Positions 19,613 to 32,917 of a stretch of DNA of 64,000 nt are shown here, in pieces. Where the stretch lies: the NCBI RefSeq assembly GCF_007625155.1, contig NZ_VMNK01000011.1, positions 62,001-126,000 of the forward strand. The letters run 5' to 3'. The stretch's first letter is position 1; the number at the start of each line of letters is the position of its first letter. A model generated the notes under the pieces. The model worked only from the letters and a program-made list of their open reading frames with translations. It had not been told where the DNA came from and did no database searches. This stretch comes from Denitromonas halophila (GTDB lineage: Bacteria > Pseudomonadota > Gammaproteobacteria > Burkholderiales > Rhodocyclaceae). A program made the position numbers and the translations under genes.

Positions 19613-19640
19613 TTGCGCAGCGCGGCAGAAGTCGTATAAT
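19613..19640 (+). promoter_or_regulatory. Sigma-70 promoter of tRNA-Leu
   Basis: TTGCGC (19613-19618) and a perfect TATAAT (19635-19640) are spaced 16 bp apart, 24 bp before the tRNA. Because the hairpin after the tRNA has only a short T-run, this promoter could also feed nuoA. Confidence 0.75.
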
Positions 19641-19664
19641 TCGTCCCGCTGTAACGCTATGAGT

Positions 19665-19750
19665 GCCGACGTGGTGAAATTGGTAGACACGCCATCTTGA
19701 GGGGGTGGTGACGTAAAGTCGTGTGAGTTCGAGTCTCACCGTCGGCACCA
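19665..19750 (+). tRNA. tRNA-Leu (GAG anticodon)
   Basis: An 86-nt class II tRNA with encoded CCA. The acceptor stem GCCGACG pairs with CGTCGGC, with discriminator A at 19747. The anticodon stem CCATC/GGTGG closes the loop TTGAGGG, placing anticodon GAG at 19699-19701. A long variable arm (TGACGTAAAGTCGT) and a TTCGAGT T-loop follow. It reads CUC/CUU codons. Confidence 0.97.
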
Positions 19751-19763
19751 AAGAAATTATTGG

Positions 19764-19786
19764 ACGCCCGCAGTAAGCGGGCGTTT
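19764..19786 (+). terminator. Weak hairpin terminator between tRNA-Leu and nuoA
   Basis: ACGCCCGC/GCGGGCGT arms (19764-19771 and 19777-19784) with loop AGTAA are followed by only three T. It may partially terminate the tRNA transcript and let the remainder enter nuo. Confidence 0.55.
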
Positions 19787-19825
19787 CCATGCGGTTTATC
19801 CGCAAACAAAGACCGGGATCTATAA

Positions 19826-20200
19826 ATGCTAGAAAACTACTTCCCCGTGCTTGTTTTCATCCTGGTCGGGCTCGCCTTTGGCGTGGCGCCGATCGTCATG
19901 GGGCGGCTTATTGCGCCGCACCGTCCTGACAGCGAAAAGCTTTCTCCTTTTGAGTGTGGCTTCGAACCCTTCGAAGATGCGCGCATGAAATTTGATGTGC
20001 GTTATTACCTGCTCGCTATCCTTTTTATTATCTTTGACCTAGAGATCGCGTTCCTGCTTCCGTGGGCGACGATTCTCCGGGAAATTGCAGGCACAGAATC
20101 TCTGCGCTTGTTTGGTTTCTTCGAGATGTTCGTATTTTTGGGCATTCTCGTTATTGGTTACATCTGGGTGTGGAAAAAAGGCGCACTGGACTGGGAGTGA
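19826..20200 (+). CDS. nuoA: NADH:quinone oxidoreductase subunit A
   Basis: A 124-residue three-helix membrane subunit of respiratory complex I. It carries the conserved loop [27 protein letters not shown], with the Cys of the ECG motif near residue 47, and the acidic [15 protein letters not shown] segment. It opens the complete 14-gene nuo operon. Its frame begins 75 bp after tRNA-Leu. Confidence 0.97.
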   Translation: MLENYFPVLVFILVGLAFGVAPIVMGRLIAPHRPDSEKLSPFECGFEPFEDARMKFDVRYYLLAILFIIFDLEIAFLLPWATILREIAGTESLRLFGFFEMFVFLGILVIGYIWVWKKGALDWE

Positions 20201-20247
20201 TTTTCCCTCCGCTTCACCCTTGAATCTGCCTTGCGGCAAGAGGTGAC

Positions 20248-20724
20248 ATGAGTATCGAAGGCGTTTTAAAAGAAGGATTCGTCACAACGTCACTGGATAC
20301 GGTGATCAACTGGACGCGCACCGGCTCTTTGTGGCCGATGACGTTTGGATTGGCCTGCTGTGCCGTTGAGATGATTCATGCGGGCTGTTCGCGCTATGAC
20401 CTTGACCGCTTTGGGGTGGTTTTTCGTCCCAGTCCGCGTCAGTCAGATGTCATGATCGTGGCGGGGACGCTTTGCAACAAGATGGCGCCAGCCTTGCGCA
20501 AGGTCTACGACCAGATGGCTGAGCCGCGCTGGGTGATTTCAATGGGTTCCTGTGCGAATGGTGGTGGCTATTACCACTATTCGTATTCAGTCGTGCGCGG
20601 TTGTGATCGTGTGGTGCCGGTAGATGTCTATGTGCCGGGTTGCCCCCCGACCGCGGAGGCCTTGATTTACGGCATCATCCAGCTGCAGCGGAAGATCCGG
20701 TCCACCAACACCATTGCGCGTTGA
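20248..20724 (+). CDS. nuoB: NADH:quinone oxidoreductase subunit B
   Basis: A 158-residue peripheral-arm subunit that binds the terminal [4Fe-4S] cluster N2 next to the quinone site. The tandem cysteines in GLACCAVEM, the Cys in [10 protein letters not shown] and the [11 protein letters not shown] motif are all present. Paralogous to HoxY, encoded at 57.3 kb. Confidence 0.97.
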   Translation: MSIEGVLKEGFVTTSLDTVINWTRTGSLWPMTFGLACCAVEMIHAGCSRYDLDRFGVVFRPSPRQSDVMIVAGTLCNKMAPALRKVYDQMAEPRWVISMGSCANGGGYYHYSYSVVRGCDRVVPVDVYVPGCPPTAEALIYGIIQLQRKIRSTNTIAR

Positions 20725-20740
20725 CGGGGTAGGTGACGGG

Positions 20741-21346
20741 ATGACTACAAAAATTGAACGTCTTTCGGCCTTGCTTGGCGAGCACTTCGGTGAGCGTGCC
20801 AAATCGATCGTTATTGATCGTGGTGAAGTGACGCTTGAAGTTGCCGCCGACGACTATCGTTCGGCCGCCATCGAGTTGCGTGATCGCGCCGAGTTTGCTT
20901 TTGAACAATTGGTCGATGTGTCGGGTGTGGATTATTCGGCATGGGCCAATCGTGAGTGGACGCGAGAGCGATACGCCGCTTCGACGCATCTTTTGTCGAT
21001 TGCCAATAACTGGCGATTGCGTTTGCGCGCATTTGCGCCGGATGATGGTTTTCCGGTGCTGGATTCATTATGTGATGTCTGGCCGAGCGCGAACTGGTTT
21101 GAGCGAGAGGTTTTCGACCTGTTCGGCATCATGTTCTCCGGGCATCCGGACCTGCGTCGAATCCTCACCGATTACGGTTTTGTCGGTCATCCGTTCCGCA
21201 AGGATTTCCCGGTCTCGGGATATGTGGAAATGCGCTATGACCCCGAGCAACGGCGTGTTGTTTATCAGCCGGTGACCATCGAGCCGCGCGAAAATACGCC
21301 GCGGGTTGTGCGTGAGGCCAATTATGGAGACGTCGGCCATGGCTGA
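20741..21346 (+). CDS. nuoC: NADH:quinone oxidoreductase subunit C
   Basis: A 201-residue 30-kDa subunit with the signature ERE(V/I)[23 protein letters not shown] near residues 120-145 and the C-terminal [13 protein letters not shown]. The ATG at 20741 with a GGGTAGG-type leader is preferred to an upstream in-frame GTG. NuoC and NuoD are separate here, unlike the fused NuoCD of enterobacteria. Its 3' end overlaps nuoD by 8 bp. Confidence 0.95.
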   Translation: MTTKIERLSALLGEHFGERAKSIVIDRGEVTLEVAADDYRSAAIELRDRAEFAFEQLVDVSGVDYSAWANREWTRERYAASTHLLSIANNWRLRLRAFAPDDGFPVLDSLCDVWPSANWFEREVFDLFGIMFSGHPDLRRILTDYGFVGHPFRKDFPVSGYVEMRYDPEQRRVVYQPVTIEPRENTPRVVREANYGDVGHG

Positions 21347-22592
21347 AATCCGCAACTATACGATCAACTTCGGGCCGCAACACCCGGCCGCGCACGGTGT
21401 GTTGCGCCTGGTGCTTGAGTTGTCTGGTGAAGTTGTCGAGCGAGCTGATCCGCATATCGGATTGCTGCATCGCGGCACCGAAAAACTGGCTGAAACCCGC
21501 ACTTGGGTGCAGTCCGTGCCGTATATGGACCGTCTCGACTATGTGTCGATGATGTGCAACGAGCACGCGTACTGTCTGGCGATTGAGCGCCTGATCGGTG
21601 TCGAGGTGCCCGAGCGTGGTCAATATATTCGCGTGATGTTCGATGAAATTACCCGGATTCTGAATCACCTGCTGGCAATCGGCACCCATGCGCTGGATAT
21701 CGGCGCAATGACCATGGTGTTGTACACGTTCCGCGAACGTGAAGATCTGATGGATGCCTATGAGGCGGTTTCCGGCGCGCGCATGCATGCCGCGTATTAC
21801 CGGCCGGGTGGCGTTTATCGCGATCTGCCCGATCAGATGCCGCAATACGAAGCGTCGAAGTGGAAAAACGCCGAGACGGTTCGCCAGTTAAATGAGAACC
21901 GTCAAGGTTCGCTGCTCGATTTTCTGGAAGACTTCACCAATCGCTTCCCGAAATATTGCGACGATTATGAAACCCTGCTGACCGACAACCGGATCTGGAA
22001 ACAGCGGACGGTCGGTATTGGTGTGGTGACGCCTGAGCAGGCCAAGGCCTGGGGCTTTACTGGCGCGATGCTGCGGGGCTCTGGCGTGGCGTGGGACTTG
22101 CGCAAGAAGCAGCCTTACGAAGTCTACGATCGACTGGATTTCGACATTCCGGTGGGCAAGGAGGGCGATTGCTACGATCGCTATCTGGTTCGCATGGAAG
22201 AGATGCGCCAGTCGAATCGCATCATCAAGCAATGTATCGATTGGTTGCGCAAGAACCCGGGGCCGGTCATTACGGGCAACCACAAGGTGGCCCCGCCGTC
22301 GCGCGAAGCGATGAAATCGAACATGGAAGAGTTGATTCACCACTTCAAACTCTTCTCGGAAGGCATGCATGTGCCGGAAGGCGAAGTGTATGCGGCCATC
22401 GAGCACCCCAAGGGCGAGTTCGGTGTGTATGCCGTATCGGATGGCGCCAACAAGCCGTATCGCCTGAAGCTGCGCTCACCTGGTTTCGCCCACTTGGCGG
22501 CCATGGATGCGATGGCGAAAGGACATTTGCTTGCAGACGTCGTCGCCATTATCGGCACGATGGATATCGTGTTTGGTGATGTTGACCGCTGA
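21339..22592 (+). CDS. nuoD: NADH:quinone oxidoreductase subunit D
   Basis: A 417-residue 49-kDa subunit forming the quinone pocket with NuoB. The typical start [23 protein letters not shown] supports the ATG at 21339 rather than upstream in-frame alternatives. HRGTEKL, the Tyr/His-containing quinone region, and the C-terminal [10 protein letters not shown] are present. It is homologous to the hydrogenase large subunit (HoxH) but lacks Ni-binding cysteines, as expected. Confidence 0.96.
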   Translation: MAEIRNYTINFGPQHPAAHGVLRLVLELSGEVVERADPHIGLLHRGTEKLAETRTWVQSVPYMDRLDYVSMMCNEHAYCLAIERLIGVEVPERGQYIRVMFDEITRILNHLLAIGTHALDIGAMTMVLYTFREREDLMDAYEAVSGARMHAAYYRPGGVYRDLPDQMPQYEASKWKNAETVRQLNENRQGSLLDFLEDFTNRFPKYCDDYETLLTDNRIWKQRTVGIGVVTPEQAKAWGFTGAMLRGSGVAWDLRKKQPYEVYDRLDFDIPVGKEGDCYDRYLVRMEEMRQSNRIIKQCIDWLRKNPGPVITGNHKVAPPSREAMKSNMEELIHHFKLFSEGMHVPEGEVYAAIEHPKGEFGVYAVSDGANKPYRLKLRSPGFAHLAAMDAMAKGHLLADVVAIIGTMDIVFGDVDR

Positions 22593-22632
22593 GGCGGACC
22601 GAAGAACGCAAACTATCGGGTATGGGCAGAAA

Positions 22633-23109
22633 ATGCTGAGCCAGGAATCGCTGAAGTTAATCGACGTAGAGGTCGCCAAGTATCCGTCGGACCAGAAACA
22701 GTCCGCGGTGATGGCCGCGTTGCGCATCGCGCAGCAAGAAAAGGGCTGGCTGGCCAGGGAAACCATCGATGCCGTCGCCAGCTATCTCGATATGCCGGCA
22801 ATTGCCGCGTTTGAGGTGGCGAGCTTCTACAACATGTACGACCTCGAACCCGTCGGCGAACACAAGATCACGGTGTGTACAAATCTGCCGTGTGCGTTGT
22901 CCGGTGGCGTGCATGCTGCTGACTACCTGAAGCAGAAGCTTGGTATCGAATTCAACGAGACCACACCCGACGGCAAATTCACCCTTAAAGAGGGTGAGTG
23001 CATGGGCGCCTGCGGGGATGCGCCGGTGCTGCTGCATAACAATCACAAGATGTGCAGCTGGATGACGACCGAAAAAATTGATCAACTGTTGGCGGACTTG
23101 GCGAAATGA
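22633..23109 (+). CDS. nuoE: NADH:quinone oxidoreductase subunit E
   Basis: A 158-residue thioredoxin-like 24-kDa subunit with [2Fe-2S] cluster N1a. All four ligands are visible: VCTNLPC and ECMGAC. The ATG at 22633 ([11 protein letters not shown]) is favoured over longer in-frame versions that would run into nuoD. Overlaps nuoF by 4 bp. Confidence 0.95.
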   Translation: MLSQESLKLIDVEVAKYPSDQKQSAVMAALRIAQQEKGWLARETIDAVASYLDMPAIAAFEVASFYNMYDLEPVGEHKITVCTNLPCALSGGVHAADYLKQKLGIEFNETTPDGKFTLKEGECMGACGDAPVLLHNNHKMCSWMTTEKIDQLLADLAK

Positions 23110-24425
23110 GCGCACGCAATCTCATCCTCGCCGATCTGGACGGCGACCGTACATGGCGGCTTCAGGATTACCTCGCACGCGGCGGCTATGCCGCGCTGAA
23201 GAAGATCATCGCTGAAAGCACCCCGCCGGCGGACATCATTGCCGAGGTCAAGGCGTCGGTGCTGCGCGGACGGGGCGGCGCGGGCTTTCCGACCGGCCTG
23301 AAGTGGAGCTTCATGCCACGTTCGTTTCCGGGCGCCAAGTATCTGGCCTGTAACTCGGACGAAGGCGAGCCGGGCACATTCAAAGACCGCGACATCCTTC
23401 GCTATAACCCGCACTCCGTCATCGAGGGCATGATCATCGCCGCCTATGCGATGGGGTGCGAGCGGGGTTACAACTATATTCACGGCGAAATCTTTGAGGT
23501 GTATGACCGCTTCGAAGAGGCGCTGGCCGAAGCGCGCGCGGCGGGCCTGCTCGGCGACAAGATTCTCGGCTCCGACTTCAGCTTTGATCTGTTTGCGCAC
23601 CATGGCTACGGCGCCTACATTTGCGGTGAAGAAACCGCATTGCTTGAATCAATCGAAGGCAAGAAAGGGCAGCCGCGATTCAAACCGCCGTTCCCGGCCA
23701 GCTATGGTCTCTACGGCAAGCCGACCACGATCAACAACACCGAAACCTTCGCCTCCGTGCCCTTCATTCTGCGCGACGGTGGCGAGACCTTCCTGAACTA
23801 CGGCAAGCCGAACAACGGTGGCACCAAGCTGTTCTCGATTTCTGGTCATGTGAATCGCCCGGGCAACTACGAGATCGAACTCGGCACGCCGTTCTCCGAG
23901 CTGCTCGAGATGGCAGGTGGCATGCGCGGTGGTCGCAAGCTCAAGGGCGTGATCCCCGGGGGCTCGTCATCGCCGGTGGTGCCTGCCGACATCATGATGG
24001 ATTGCACCATGGACTACGATTCGATCTCCAAGGCGGGGTCGATGCTCGGTTCGGGTGCAGTGATTGTGATGGACGAGACCACCTGCATGGTGCGAGCGCT
24101 TGAGCGTCTGTCCTACTTCTATTTCGAAGAGTCCTGTGGCCAATGCACGCCGTGCCGTGAAGGTACGGGCTGGCTGTATCGCGTGGTGCATCGTATCGAG
24201 CACGGCCTCGGCCGTCCGGACGACCTGGACCTGCTCAACAGCGTCACCACCAACATCATGGGTCGCACCATTTGTGCGCTCGGCGATGCGGCGTCCATGC
24301 CAGTGCAGAGCTTCGTCAAGCATTTCGGCGATGAATTCGCCTACCACATCGAACACAAGACCTGTCTCGTGCCGGACGACGTCCAGCGCGAAGGCAGCAA
24401 AATCTATGTAGGTCCGTCATGCTAG
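23106..24425 (+). CDS. nuoF: NADH:quinone oxidoreductase subunit F (NADH/FMN)
   Basis: A 439-residue 51-kDa subunit where NADH hands a hydride to FMN. FMN/NADH loops [12 protein letters not shown] and [13 protein letters not shown] lie in the N-terminal third, [15 protein letters not shown] in the middle, and the N3 [4Fe-4S] ligands [12 protein letters not shown] plus the later Cys in TICALGD near the C-terminus. Overlaps nuoG by 7 bp. Confidence 0.97.
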   Translation: MSARNLILADLDGDRTWRLQDYLARGGYAALKKIIAESTPPADIIAEVKASVLRGRGGAGFPTGLKWSFMPRSFPGAKYLACNSDEGEPGTFKDRDILRYNPHSVIEGMIIAAYAMGCERGYNYIHGEIFEVYDRFEEALAEARAAGLLGDKILGSDFSFDLFAHHGYGAYICGEETALLESIEGKKGQPRFKPPFPASYGLYGKPTTINNTETFASVPFILRDGGETFLNYGKPNNGGTKLFSISGHVNRPGNYEIELGTPFSELLEMAGGMRGGRKLKGVIPGGSSSPVVPADIMMDCTMDYDSISKAGSMLGSGAVIVMDETTCMVRALERLSYFYFEESCGQCTPCREGTGWLYRVVHRIEHGLGRPDDLDLLNSVTTNIMGRTICALGDAASMPVQSFVKHFGDEFAYHIEHKTCLVPDDVQREGSKIYVGPSC

Positions 24426-26761
24426 AAATCGAGATCGACGGCAAGCAGCTTCAGGTGGCTGATGGCAGCACCGTGATGGATGCGGCCAATCAGGTGGGGG
24501 CGTACATCCCGCACTTCTGTTACCACAAGAAACTGTCCATCGCTGCCAACTGCCGCATGTGTTTGGTGCAGGTCGAAAAGGCGCCCAAGCCGCTTCCCGC
24601 CTGTGCGACGCCAGTGACCAACGGCATGAAGGTGTGGACCAAGTCCGAAGCCGCCGTCAAGGCCCAGAAGGGCGTGATGGAGTTTCTCCTGATCAACCAC
24701 CCGCTCGATTGCCCGATCTGCGATCAGGGCGGTGAGTGCCAGTTGCAGGATCTGGCGGTCGGCTACGGCGAGAGCAAGTCGCGCTATCAGGAAGAGAAGC
24801 GCGTCGTGTTCAACAAGAACCTCGGCCCGCTGGTGGCGACCGACATGACGCGGTGCATTCACTGCACCCGCTGTGTTCGCTTTACGCAGGAAATTGCCGG
24901 CTTGATGGAGTTGGGCCAGGCCTTCCGCGGTGAGCACTCCGAGATCATGCCCTTTGTTGAAAAGACCGTTGATTCCGAACTGTCGGGCAACATCATCGAC
25001 CTGTGCCCGGTTGGCGCGCTGACCTCCAAACCGTTCCGTTTCGCCGCTCGCACCTGGGAGCTGGCCCGCCGCAAGTCGGTCAGCCCGCACGACTCGCTCG
25101 GTAGCAACCTGATCGTTCAGGTGAAGCACGATGTGGTCAAGCGCGTTTTACCGCTCGAGAACGAAGCCATCAACGAATGCTGGCTGTCGGACCGGGACCG
25201 TTTCTCTTACGAAGGCCTCAATTGCGCTTCTCGCCTGACCAAGCCGATGATCCGTCAGGGCGATAGCTGGCAGGAGACTGATTGGCAAACCGCACTGGAA
25301 TTCGCGGCAACTCGTCTCAAGGCCGTTGTGGCCGCCGCGGGGGCTGAAGAATTTGGCGCGCTGCTGGCATCCAACGCCACCGTTGAAGAGCTCTACCTCG
25401 CGCAGAAGCTGGTGCGCGGCTTGGGTAGCGACAACGTCGATTTCCGCCTGCGTCAGACCGACTTCTCGGCCGATGCCGTCAGCCAGGGCGCGCCGTGGCT
25501 GGGAATGCCGGTCGCTGAAATCGCCGATTTGAATCGTTTGCTGGTGATCGGCAGCTTCTTCCGCAAAGATCATCCGCTGCTCGCGCAACGTGTGCGTCAG
25601 GCCGCCAAGCGGGGGCTCAAGGTCGCAAGCATTCACCCGACCGCCGATGACTGGCTGCTGCCGGTGTCGGCGCGGATGCAGCCCAAGCCGTCAGAAATGG
25701 TCGCTGCGCTGGCGGCTGTACTCAAGGCTGTTGCAGATGCTGAAAGTAAATCCGTTGATGCCGCATTGACAGTGCTTCTTCCGGCGGATATGCCGGCTGA
25801 AGCCAAGGCCATTGCCGACATGCTGCTCAGCGGCCGTCAATCGGCCATCTGGCTGGGCAACTTTGCGATGCAGCATGCCCAGGCGGCGACGCTGCGCCGT
25901 CTCGCGCAGGAGATCGCCAGCATCACCGGCTCCAGCTTTGGCGTGATCGGTGACGCCGCGAACAGTGTGGGTGGTTATCTCGCAGGTGCCGTGCCGGCCA
26001 CGGGTGGGAAGAACGCCGCGGCCATGTTGAGTGAATCGCTCAAGTCGTATGTGCTGCTCAATGTTGAGCCGTCGCTGGATTCCGCCGCGGGCGAGCGCGC
26101 ACGTGCTGCTGTGGCAGGGGCCGACTTTGTGGTCAACCTGACCGCTTTCAACAGCCCCGAGCTGCGCGCCATCAGCCATGTCATGCTGCCGGTTTCTCCC
26201 TTTACCGAAACTTCCGGCACCTTCGTTAGCTGCGAAGGGCGCGCCCAGAGTTTTGTGGCCGTTGCCAAGCCGCAAGGTGATACGCGTCCTGCGTGGAAGG
26301 TCCTCCGTGTGATGGGCAATCTGCTGTCACTGGATGGATTCGATTACAACGATTCGGAAGCGGTGCGAGCCGACGTGCTCGATATCACCGCCTTCCCGGT
26401 CGCAAATCTGAGCAATACGCTGGATGGTCTGACCGTGTCGGGGTCGGCAGCCTCTGCAGGTATCGAACGCGTGGCCGATGTGCCGATTTACGCGACCGAC
26501 TCCATCGTTCGTCGTGCGCCCGCGCTTCAGCGTGCCCGCGATGGCGCAGCGCCGGCAGCCTATTTATCGGCGGCCACCATGACCTCACTTGGCTTGAATG
26601 CAGGCGACGCAGTCGAGGCGAAAACCGAGCAGGGCAGCGCCCGCCTGGTCGCAAAAGCTGACGATACGGTGGCCGACGGCTGTGTTCGGATTGCATCGGC
26701 ACATGAAACAACGGCGGCGCTGGGTGGCCTGTCCGCTGTGGTGACCCTGGAGCGCGTTTGA
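24419..26761 (+). CDS. nuoG: NADH:quinone oxidoreductase subunit G
   Basis: A 780-residue iron-sulfur subunit. The N-terminal ferredoxin domain has [2Fe-2S] ligands in [17 protein letters not shown] and PACATPV. The next domain binds a His/Cys-ligated cluster ([18 protein letters not shown] near residues 98-115) and a cluster with [13 protein letters not shown] plus LCPVGAL. A molybdopterin oxidoreductase-like domain without cofactor fills the rest. HoxU at 56.5 kb matches only its first 240 residues. Confidence 0.96.
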   Translation: MLEIEIDGKQLQVADGSTVMDAANQVGAYIPHFCYHKKLSIAANCRMCLVQVEKAPKPLPACATPVTNGMKVWTKSEAAVKAQKGVMEFLLINHPLDCPICDQGGECQLQDLAVGYGESKSRYQEEKRVVFNKNLGPLVATDMTRCIHCTRCVRFTQEIAGLMELGQAFRGEHSEIMPFVEKTVDSELSGNIIDLCPVGALTSKPFRFAARTWELARRKSVSPHDSLGSNLIVQVKHDVVKRVLPLENEAINECWLSDRDRFSYEGLNCASRLTKPMIRQGDSWQETDWQTALEFAATRLKAVVAAAGAEEFGALLASNATVEELYLAQKLVRGLGSDNVDFRLRQTDFSADAVSQGAPWLGMPVAEIADLNRLLVIGSFFRKDHPLLAQRVRQAAKRGLKVASIHPTADDWLLPVSARMQPKPSEMVAALAAVLKAVADAESKSVDAALTVLLPADMPAEAKAIADMLLSGRQSAIWLGNFAMQHAQAATLRRLAQEIASITGSSFGVIGDAANSVGGYLAGAVPATGGKNAAAMLSESLKSYVLLNVEPSLDSAAGERARAAVAGADFVVNLTAFNSPELRAISHVMLPVSPFTETSGTFVSCEGRAQSFVAVAKPQGDTRPAWKVLRVMGNLLSLDGFDYNDSEAVRADVLDITAFPVANLSNTLDGLTVSGSAASAGIERVADVPIYATDSIVRRAPALQRARDGAAPAAYLSAATMTSLGLNAGDAVEAKTEQGSARLVAKADDTVADGCVRIASAHETTAALGGLSAVVTLERV

Positions 26762-27810
26762 TGGAAGCCCTTCTCGAACCGATTGCCTCGCTGTTCGGTG
26801 CCGCCTGGCCCGCAGTGTGGACCCTCGCCAAGATCGTGGCGATCATCGCGCCGCTGATGATTGCGGTCGCCTACCTGACGTATTTCGAGCGCAAGATCAT
26901 CGGCTACATGCAGGTGCGTATCGGCCCGAACCGGGTCGGTCCACTGGGCTTGCTGCAGCCGATTGCCGACGGCGTCAAGCTGTTGCTCAAGGAAGTCCTG
27001 GTTCCTTCAGCAACAAGCAAGGGCCTGTTTATTCTCGGCCCGATCCTTGCCATTGCACCGTCGCTTGCGGCATGGGCAGTCGTGCCGTTCTGGGATGGCG
27101 GTGTACTGGCCGATGTCGATGCCGGCCTGCTGTTCATTCTGGCGATTACGTCGCTCGAAGTGTATGGCGTGATCATCGCCGGCTGGGCGTCGAACTCGAA
27201 GTACCCCTTCCTGGGCACCATGCGCGCCGCGGCCCAGATGGTGTCATATGAACTGGCGATGGGTTTTGCACTGATCTGTGTGCTGATGATTTCGGCTTCA
27301 CTGAACCTGAGCGAGATCGTTCGGGTGCAAGGGCAGGGGCAGTTTGCAGACATGGGACTTGGCTTTCTGAGCTGGAACTGGTTGCCGCTGTTCCCGATGT
27401 TTGTGGTGTATCTGATTTCCGGGATTGCCGAGACCAACCGCGCACCGTTTGACGTCGTCGAGGGCGAGTCGGAAATCGTGGCAGGTCACATGGTCGAGTA
27501 TTCGGGCATGACCTTCGCGCTGTTCTTCCTCGCCGAATACGCCAACATGTGGCTGGTCAGCATCCTGACCTCCATCCTGTTCCTGGGCGGCTGGTTGTCG
27601 CCGGTCGGTTTCCTGCCCGATGGTTTCCATTGGCTGGCAATCAAGACGTCGATGGTTGTGTTGATGTTCCTCTGGGCGCGGGCGACATTCCCCCGTTTCC
27701 GTTATGACCACATCATGCGTCTGGGCTGGAAGGTGTTCCTGCCCGTGACGCTGTTCTGGGTCCTCGTTGTCGCAGTGTGGATCATGTCCCCGCTGTCGAT
27801 CTGGAACTGA
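26761..27810 (+). CDS. nuoH: NADH:quinone oxidoreductase subunit H
   Basis: A 349-residue membrane subunit linking the peripheral arm to the proton-pumping arm, with about 8 helices. Family motifs are [22 protein letters not shown] near residues 55-76 and [20 protein letters not shown] near 223-242, the latter lining the quinone chamber. The ATG overlaps the nuoG stop by 1 bp (TGATG). Confidence 0.97.
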   Translation: MEALLEPIASLFGAAWPAVWTLAKIVAIIAPLMIAVAYLTYFERKIIGYMQVRIGPNRVGPLGLLQPIADGVKLLLKEVLVPSATSKGLFILGPILAIAPSLAAWAVVPFWDGGVLADVDAGLLFILAITSLEVYGVIIAGWASNSKYPFLGTMRAAAQMVSYELAMGFALICVLMISASLNLSEIVRVQGQGQFADMGLGFLSWNWLPLFPMFVVYLISGIAETNRAPFDVVEGESEIVAGHMVEYSGMTFALFFLAEYANMWLVSILTSILFLGGWLSPVGFLPDGFHWLAIKTSMVVLMFLWARATFPRFRYDHIMRLGWKVFLPVTLFWVLVVAVWIMSPLSIWN

Positions 27811-27820
27811 GAGGCGAACG

Positions 27821-28306
27821 ATGGGTGCAAGAGATTATTTCGGTAGCCTTCTTCTGAAGGAACTGCTCAAGGGACTGGCGCTGACCGGGCGGCATTTCTT
27901 TGCGCGCAAGATCACCGTGCAGTTCCCCGAAGAGAAAACGCCGCAGAGTCCGCGTTTCCGCGGCCTGCATGCCTTGCGTCGCTATCCGAACGGGGAAGAG
28001 CGATGCATTGCCTGCAAACTTTGCGAGGCGGTGTGTCCGGCGATGGCAATCACGATCGAGTCGGATCAGCGTGACGATGGTTCGCGCCGCACGACGCGTT
28101 ATGACATTGATCTGACCAAGTGCATTTTCTGCGGCTTCTGTGAAGAAGCCTGTCCGGTGGACGCGGTCGTCGAGACGCGGGTGTTTGAGTACCACGGCGA
28201 ACAGCGGGGCGATCTGTACTACACCAAGCAGATGTTGCTGGCGGTGGGTGATCGAAACGAAGCACAGATTGCCAAGGATCGTGAGACCGAGGCGAAGTAC
28301 CGGTAA
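27821..28306 (+). CDS. nuoI: NADH:quinone oxidoreductase subunit I
   Basis: A 161-residue ferredoxin-like TYKY subunit with two [4Fe-4S] motifs, [15 protein letters not shown] and [15 protein letters not shown], carrying N6a and N6b. The ATG at 27821 is 10 bp after nuoH and matches the family start ([18 protein letters not shown]). Confidence 0.97.
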   Translation: MGARDYFGSLLLKELLKGLALTGRHFFARKITVQFPEEKTPQSPRFRGLHALRRYPNGEERCIACKLCEAVCPAMAITIESDQRDDGSRRTTRYDIDLTKCIFCGFCEEACPVDAVVETRVFEYHGEQRGDLYYTKQMLLAVGDRNEAQIAKDRETEAKYR

Positions 28307-28352
28307 AAGCGCGTAAGGCGAGGCCGCGATTGGCCTCCGGAGATACTCGAGC

Positions 28353-28955
28353 ATGGAATTCAAGACTTTCGTTTTTTACCTGTTGGCCACCGTAATGGTG
28401 TTCGCCGCCTTGCGCGTCGTTACCGTACGCAATCCGGTGCATGCCGCGTTGTTTCTGGTGCTGACTTTCTTCAACGCCGCGGGTATCTGGCTGCTGCTGC
28501 AAGCTGAATTTCTCGCCATCGTGTTGGTGATGGTGTATGTCGGGGCGGTCATGGTGCTGTTCCTGTTCGTGGTGATGATGCTCGACATCAATATCGACCG
28601 ACTGCGTGAGGGCTTCTGGAGCTACCTGCCGGTGGGCGCGGTGGTTGGCGTCATCATGCTGGCTGAGATGGTGCTGGTGCTGAGCGGTCCGTACTTCGGG
28701 CTGGATGCCATGCCGGAACCGCCGGCTGCGCAGGCTGGTTACAGCAATACGCGTGAGCTGGGTCGGGTGCTTTACACCGAATACGTCTATCCGTTCGAAC
28801 TTGCGTCGTTGGTGCTGCTGGTGGCGATGGTCGCGGCGGTGGCGCTGACGTTGCGTAAGCGCACCGGTTCGCGCCATCTGGATCCGGCGCAGCAGATTGC
28901 CGTCAAACGTGCCGATCGCATCGCGCTGGTGTCGATGCCGGCCGAAAAAGAATAA
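28353..28955 (+). CDS. nuoJ: NADH:quinone oxidoreductase subunit J
   Basis: A 200-residue membrane subunit with five predicted helices and the family motif [19 protein letters not shown] near residues 59-77, the pi-bulge helix region. A hydrophilic C-terminus ends the protein. It sits between nuoI and nuoK in the standard order. Confidence 0.96.
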   Translation: MEFKTFVFYLLATVMVFAALRVVTVRNPVHAALFLVLTFFNAAGIWLLLQAEFLAIVLVMVYVGAVMVLFLFVVMMLDINIDRLREGFWSYLPVGAVVGVIMLAEMVLVLSGPYFGLDAMPEPPAAQAGYSNTRELGRVLYTEYVYPFELASLVLLVAMVAAVALTLRKRTGSRHLDPAQQIAVKRADRIALVSMPAEKE

Positions 28956-28989
28956 TCGAAGCGCGCGGGTCGCTTTCAGGGAGTCATTG

Positions 28990-29295
28990 ATGCTTTCGCT
29001 TTCCCACTACCTCATTCTGGGCGCAATACTTTTTGCGATCAGCGTGGTCGGCATCTTCCTCAACCGGAAGAACCTCATCGTCCTGTTGATGGCGATCGAG
29101 TTGATGCTGCTTTCGGTGAATCTGAATTTTGTCGCGTTCTCCCATTACCTTGGGGATCTCGCGGGCCAGATCTTTGTGTTCTTCATCCTCACCGTGGCCG
29201 CAGCGGAAGCTGCAATCGGCCTGGCGATTCTGGTGGTGCTGTTCCGCAATTTGCGCACCATCCATGTGGATGATCTGGATAGCCTCAAGGGTTAA
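28990..29295 (+). CDS. nuoK: NADH:quinone oxidoreductase subunit K
   Basis: A 101-residue three-helix subunit, homologous to MrpC. Glutamates within the membrane segments ([16 protein letters not shown] near residues 32-47 and [12 protein letters not shown] near 67-78) are the conserved proton-path residues. The ATG at 28990 is chosen because the family begins just before the first helix. A longer in-frame form would overlap nuoJ. Confidence 0.96.
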   Translation: MLSLSHYLILGAILFAISVVGIFLNRKNLIVLLMAIELMLLSVNLNFVAFSHYLGDLAGQIFVFFILTVAAAEAAIGLAILVVLFRNLRTIHVDDLDSLKG

Positions 29296-29307
29296 GGAAG
29301 CGTCTCG

Positions 29308-31332
<2,025 letters not shown>

Positions 31333-31401
31333 TCACGCCATGCCATACACGGTTACAACGAAAGAAATGCGTCGAGCTGACGCCTTGAACGGATAGTTAC
31401 G

Positions 31402-32880
31402 ATGACGGGTATGCCTCTTCTCAGTCTCGCGATCTGGGTGCCGATCGTCGGCGGCCTGCTGGTGCTTGCCACAGGTTCCGACCGAAACGCCCCCATGGCG
31501 CGATCTATGGCCTTGCTCACTTCGGTGATCGGCTTCCTCGTGACGATTCCGCTGTTCACTGGCTTCGACAACAGCACCAGCGCCATGCAGTTCGTGGAAC
31601 TGGCCCGCTGGATTCCCGCCTTCAACGTCCATTACTACCTCGGGGTGGACGGCTTGTCGGTGCTTTTCGTCTTGCTCAACAGCTTCGTCACCATCCTGGT
31701 GGTGGTTGCCGGCTGGGAAGTGATCAAGACCAAGGTCGCTCAGTACATGGCTGCCTTCCTGATCATGTCCGGCCTGCTCAACGGCATTTTCTCGTCGCTC
31801 GACGGGCTGCTGTTCTATGTGTTCTTCGAGGCCTCGCTGATCCCGCTGTACCTGATCATCGGCGTGTGGGGCGGTGCAAACCGCGTGTATGCCGCGTTCA
31901 AGTTCTTCCTCTACACCCTGGCCGGTTCGCTGCTGATGCTGGTGGCGCTGATCTACCTGTTCATGCAGAGCGGCAGCTTCAGCATTCTCGACTGGCACGA
32001 GCTGCCGATCGCCATGGGCGCGCAGAACCTGCTGTTCTGGGCCTTCCTGATCGCCTTCGCCGTCAAGGTGCCGATGTGGCCGGTGCATACCTGGTTGCCC
32101 GACGCTCACGTCGAGGCGCCGACCGGAGGCTCGGTGGTGCTGGCTGCCATCGCGCTCAAGCTCGGCGCCTACGGCTTCCTGCGCTTTACCTTGCCCATCG
32201 TGCCGGATGCCTCGCAAGCCATGGCGCCGATGATGATTGTGCTGTCGCTGATTGCAGTGGTGTATATCGGCTTTGTCGCGCTGGTTCAGGCGGACATGAA
32301 GAAGCTGGTGGCGTATTCGTCCATCGCTCACATGGGCTTCGTCACACTCGGTTTCTTCATCTTCAATCCGCTGGGCGTCGAAGGTGCGCTGGTACAGATG
32401 ATCTCGCACGGCTTTGTGTCCGGCGCGATGTTCCTGTGCATCGGGGTGCTCTACGACCGCATGCATTCGCGTCAGATTGCCGACTACGGTGGCGTGGTCA
32501 ACACCATGCCAAAATTCGCCGCATTCTTCATGTTGTTCGCCATGGCCAATGCGGGCCTGCCGGGCACCAGCGGTTTCGTGGGTGAATTCATGGTGGTGCT
32601 GGGCGCAGTGCAGTACAGCTTCTGGGTGGCTTTTGCTGCTGCGACAACCTTGATTTTGGGTGCCGCTTACACCTTGTGGATGTATAAGCGCGTGGTTTTT
32701 GGTGCCATTGGCAACGACAAGGTGGCCAAGCTTGAGGACATCAATGGGCGCGAGTTTGCGTTCCTGGCCGTTCTCGCCGCTTGTACCCTGATCATGGGTA
32801 TCTATCCGCTGCCGGTGACCGAGGTGATGCACGCTTCGGTAAACGAACTCTTGCAGCACGTTGCAACGAGCAAGCTTTGA
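31402..32880 (+). CDS. nuoM: NADH:quinone oxidoreductase subunit M
   Basis: A 492-residue antiporter-like subunit. The conserved [17 protein letters not shown] (Glu near residue 142), the [23 protein letters not shown] loop near 224-246, and [15 protein letters not shown] are present. Membrane helices fill nearly the whole length. It follows nuoL after 69 bp. Confidence 0.97.
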   Translation: MTGMPLLSLAIWVPIVGGLLVLATGSDRNAPMARSMALLTSVIGFLVTIPLFTGFDNSTSAMQFVELARWIPAFNVHYYLGVDGLSVLFVLLNSFVTILVVVAGWEVIKTKVAQYMAAFLIMSGLLNGIFSSLDGLLFYVFFEASLIPLYLIIGVWGGANRVYAAFKFFLYTLAGSLLMLVALIYLFMQSGSFSILDWHELPIAMGAQNLLFWAFLIAFAVKVPMWPVHTWLPDAHVEAPTGGSVVLAAIALKLGAYGFLRFTLPIVPDASQAMAPMMIVLSLIAVVYIGFVALVQADMKKLVAYSSIAHMGFVTLGFFIFNPLGVEGALVQMISHGFVSGAMFLCIGVLYDRMHSRQIADYGGVVNTMPKFAAFFMLFAMANAGLPGTSGFVGEFMVVLGAVQYSFWVAFAAATTLILGAAYTLWMYKRVVFGAIGNDKVAKLEDINGREFAFLAVLAACTLIMGIYPLPVTEVMHASVNELLQHVATSKL

Positions 32881-32917
32881 GCATCCAGCTGAACAAATTT
32901 ACGGGATTGGTCCGACG

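Noticed and set aside
31333-32859. A 508-codon minus-strand frame opposite nuoM
   Set aside because: It is the complementary-strand shadow of a GC-rich membrane protein gene, full of His/Gln/Asp with no recognisable domain.
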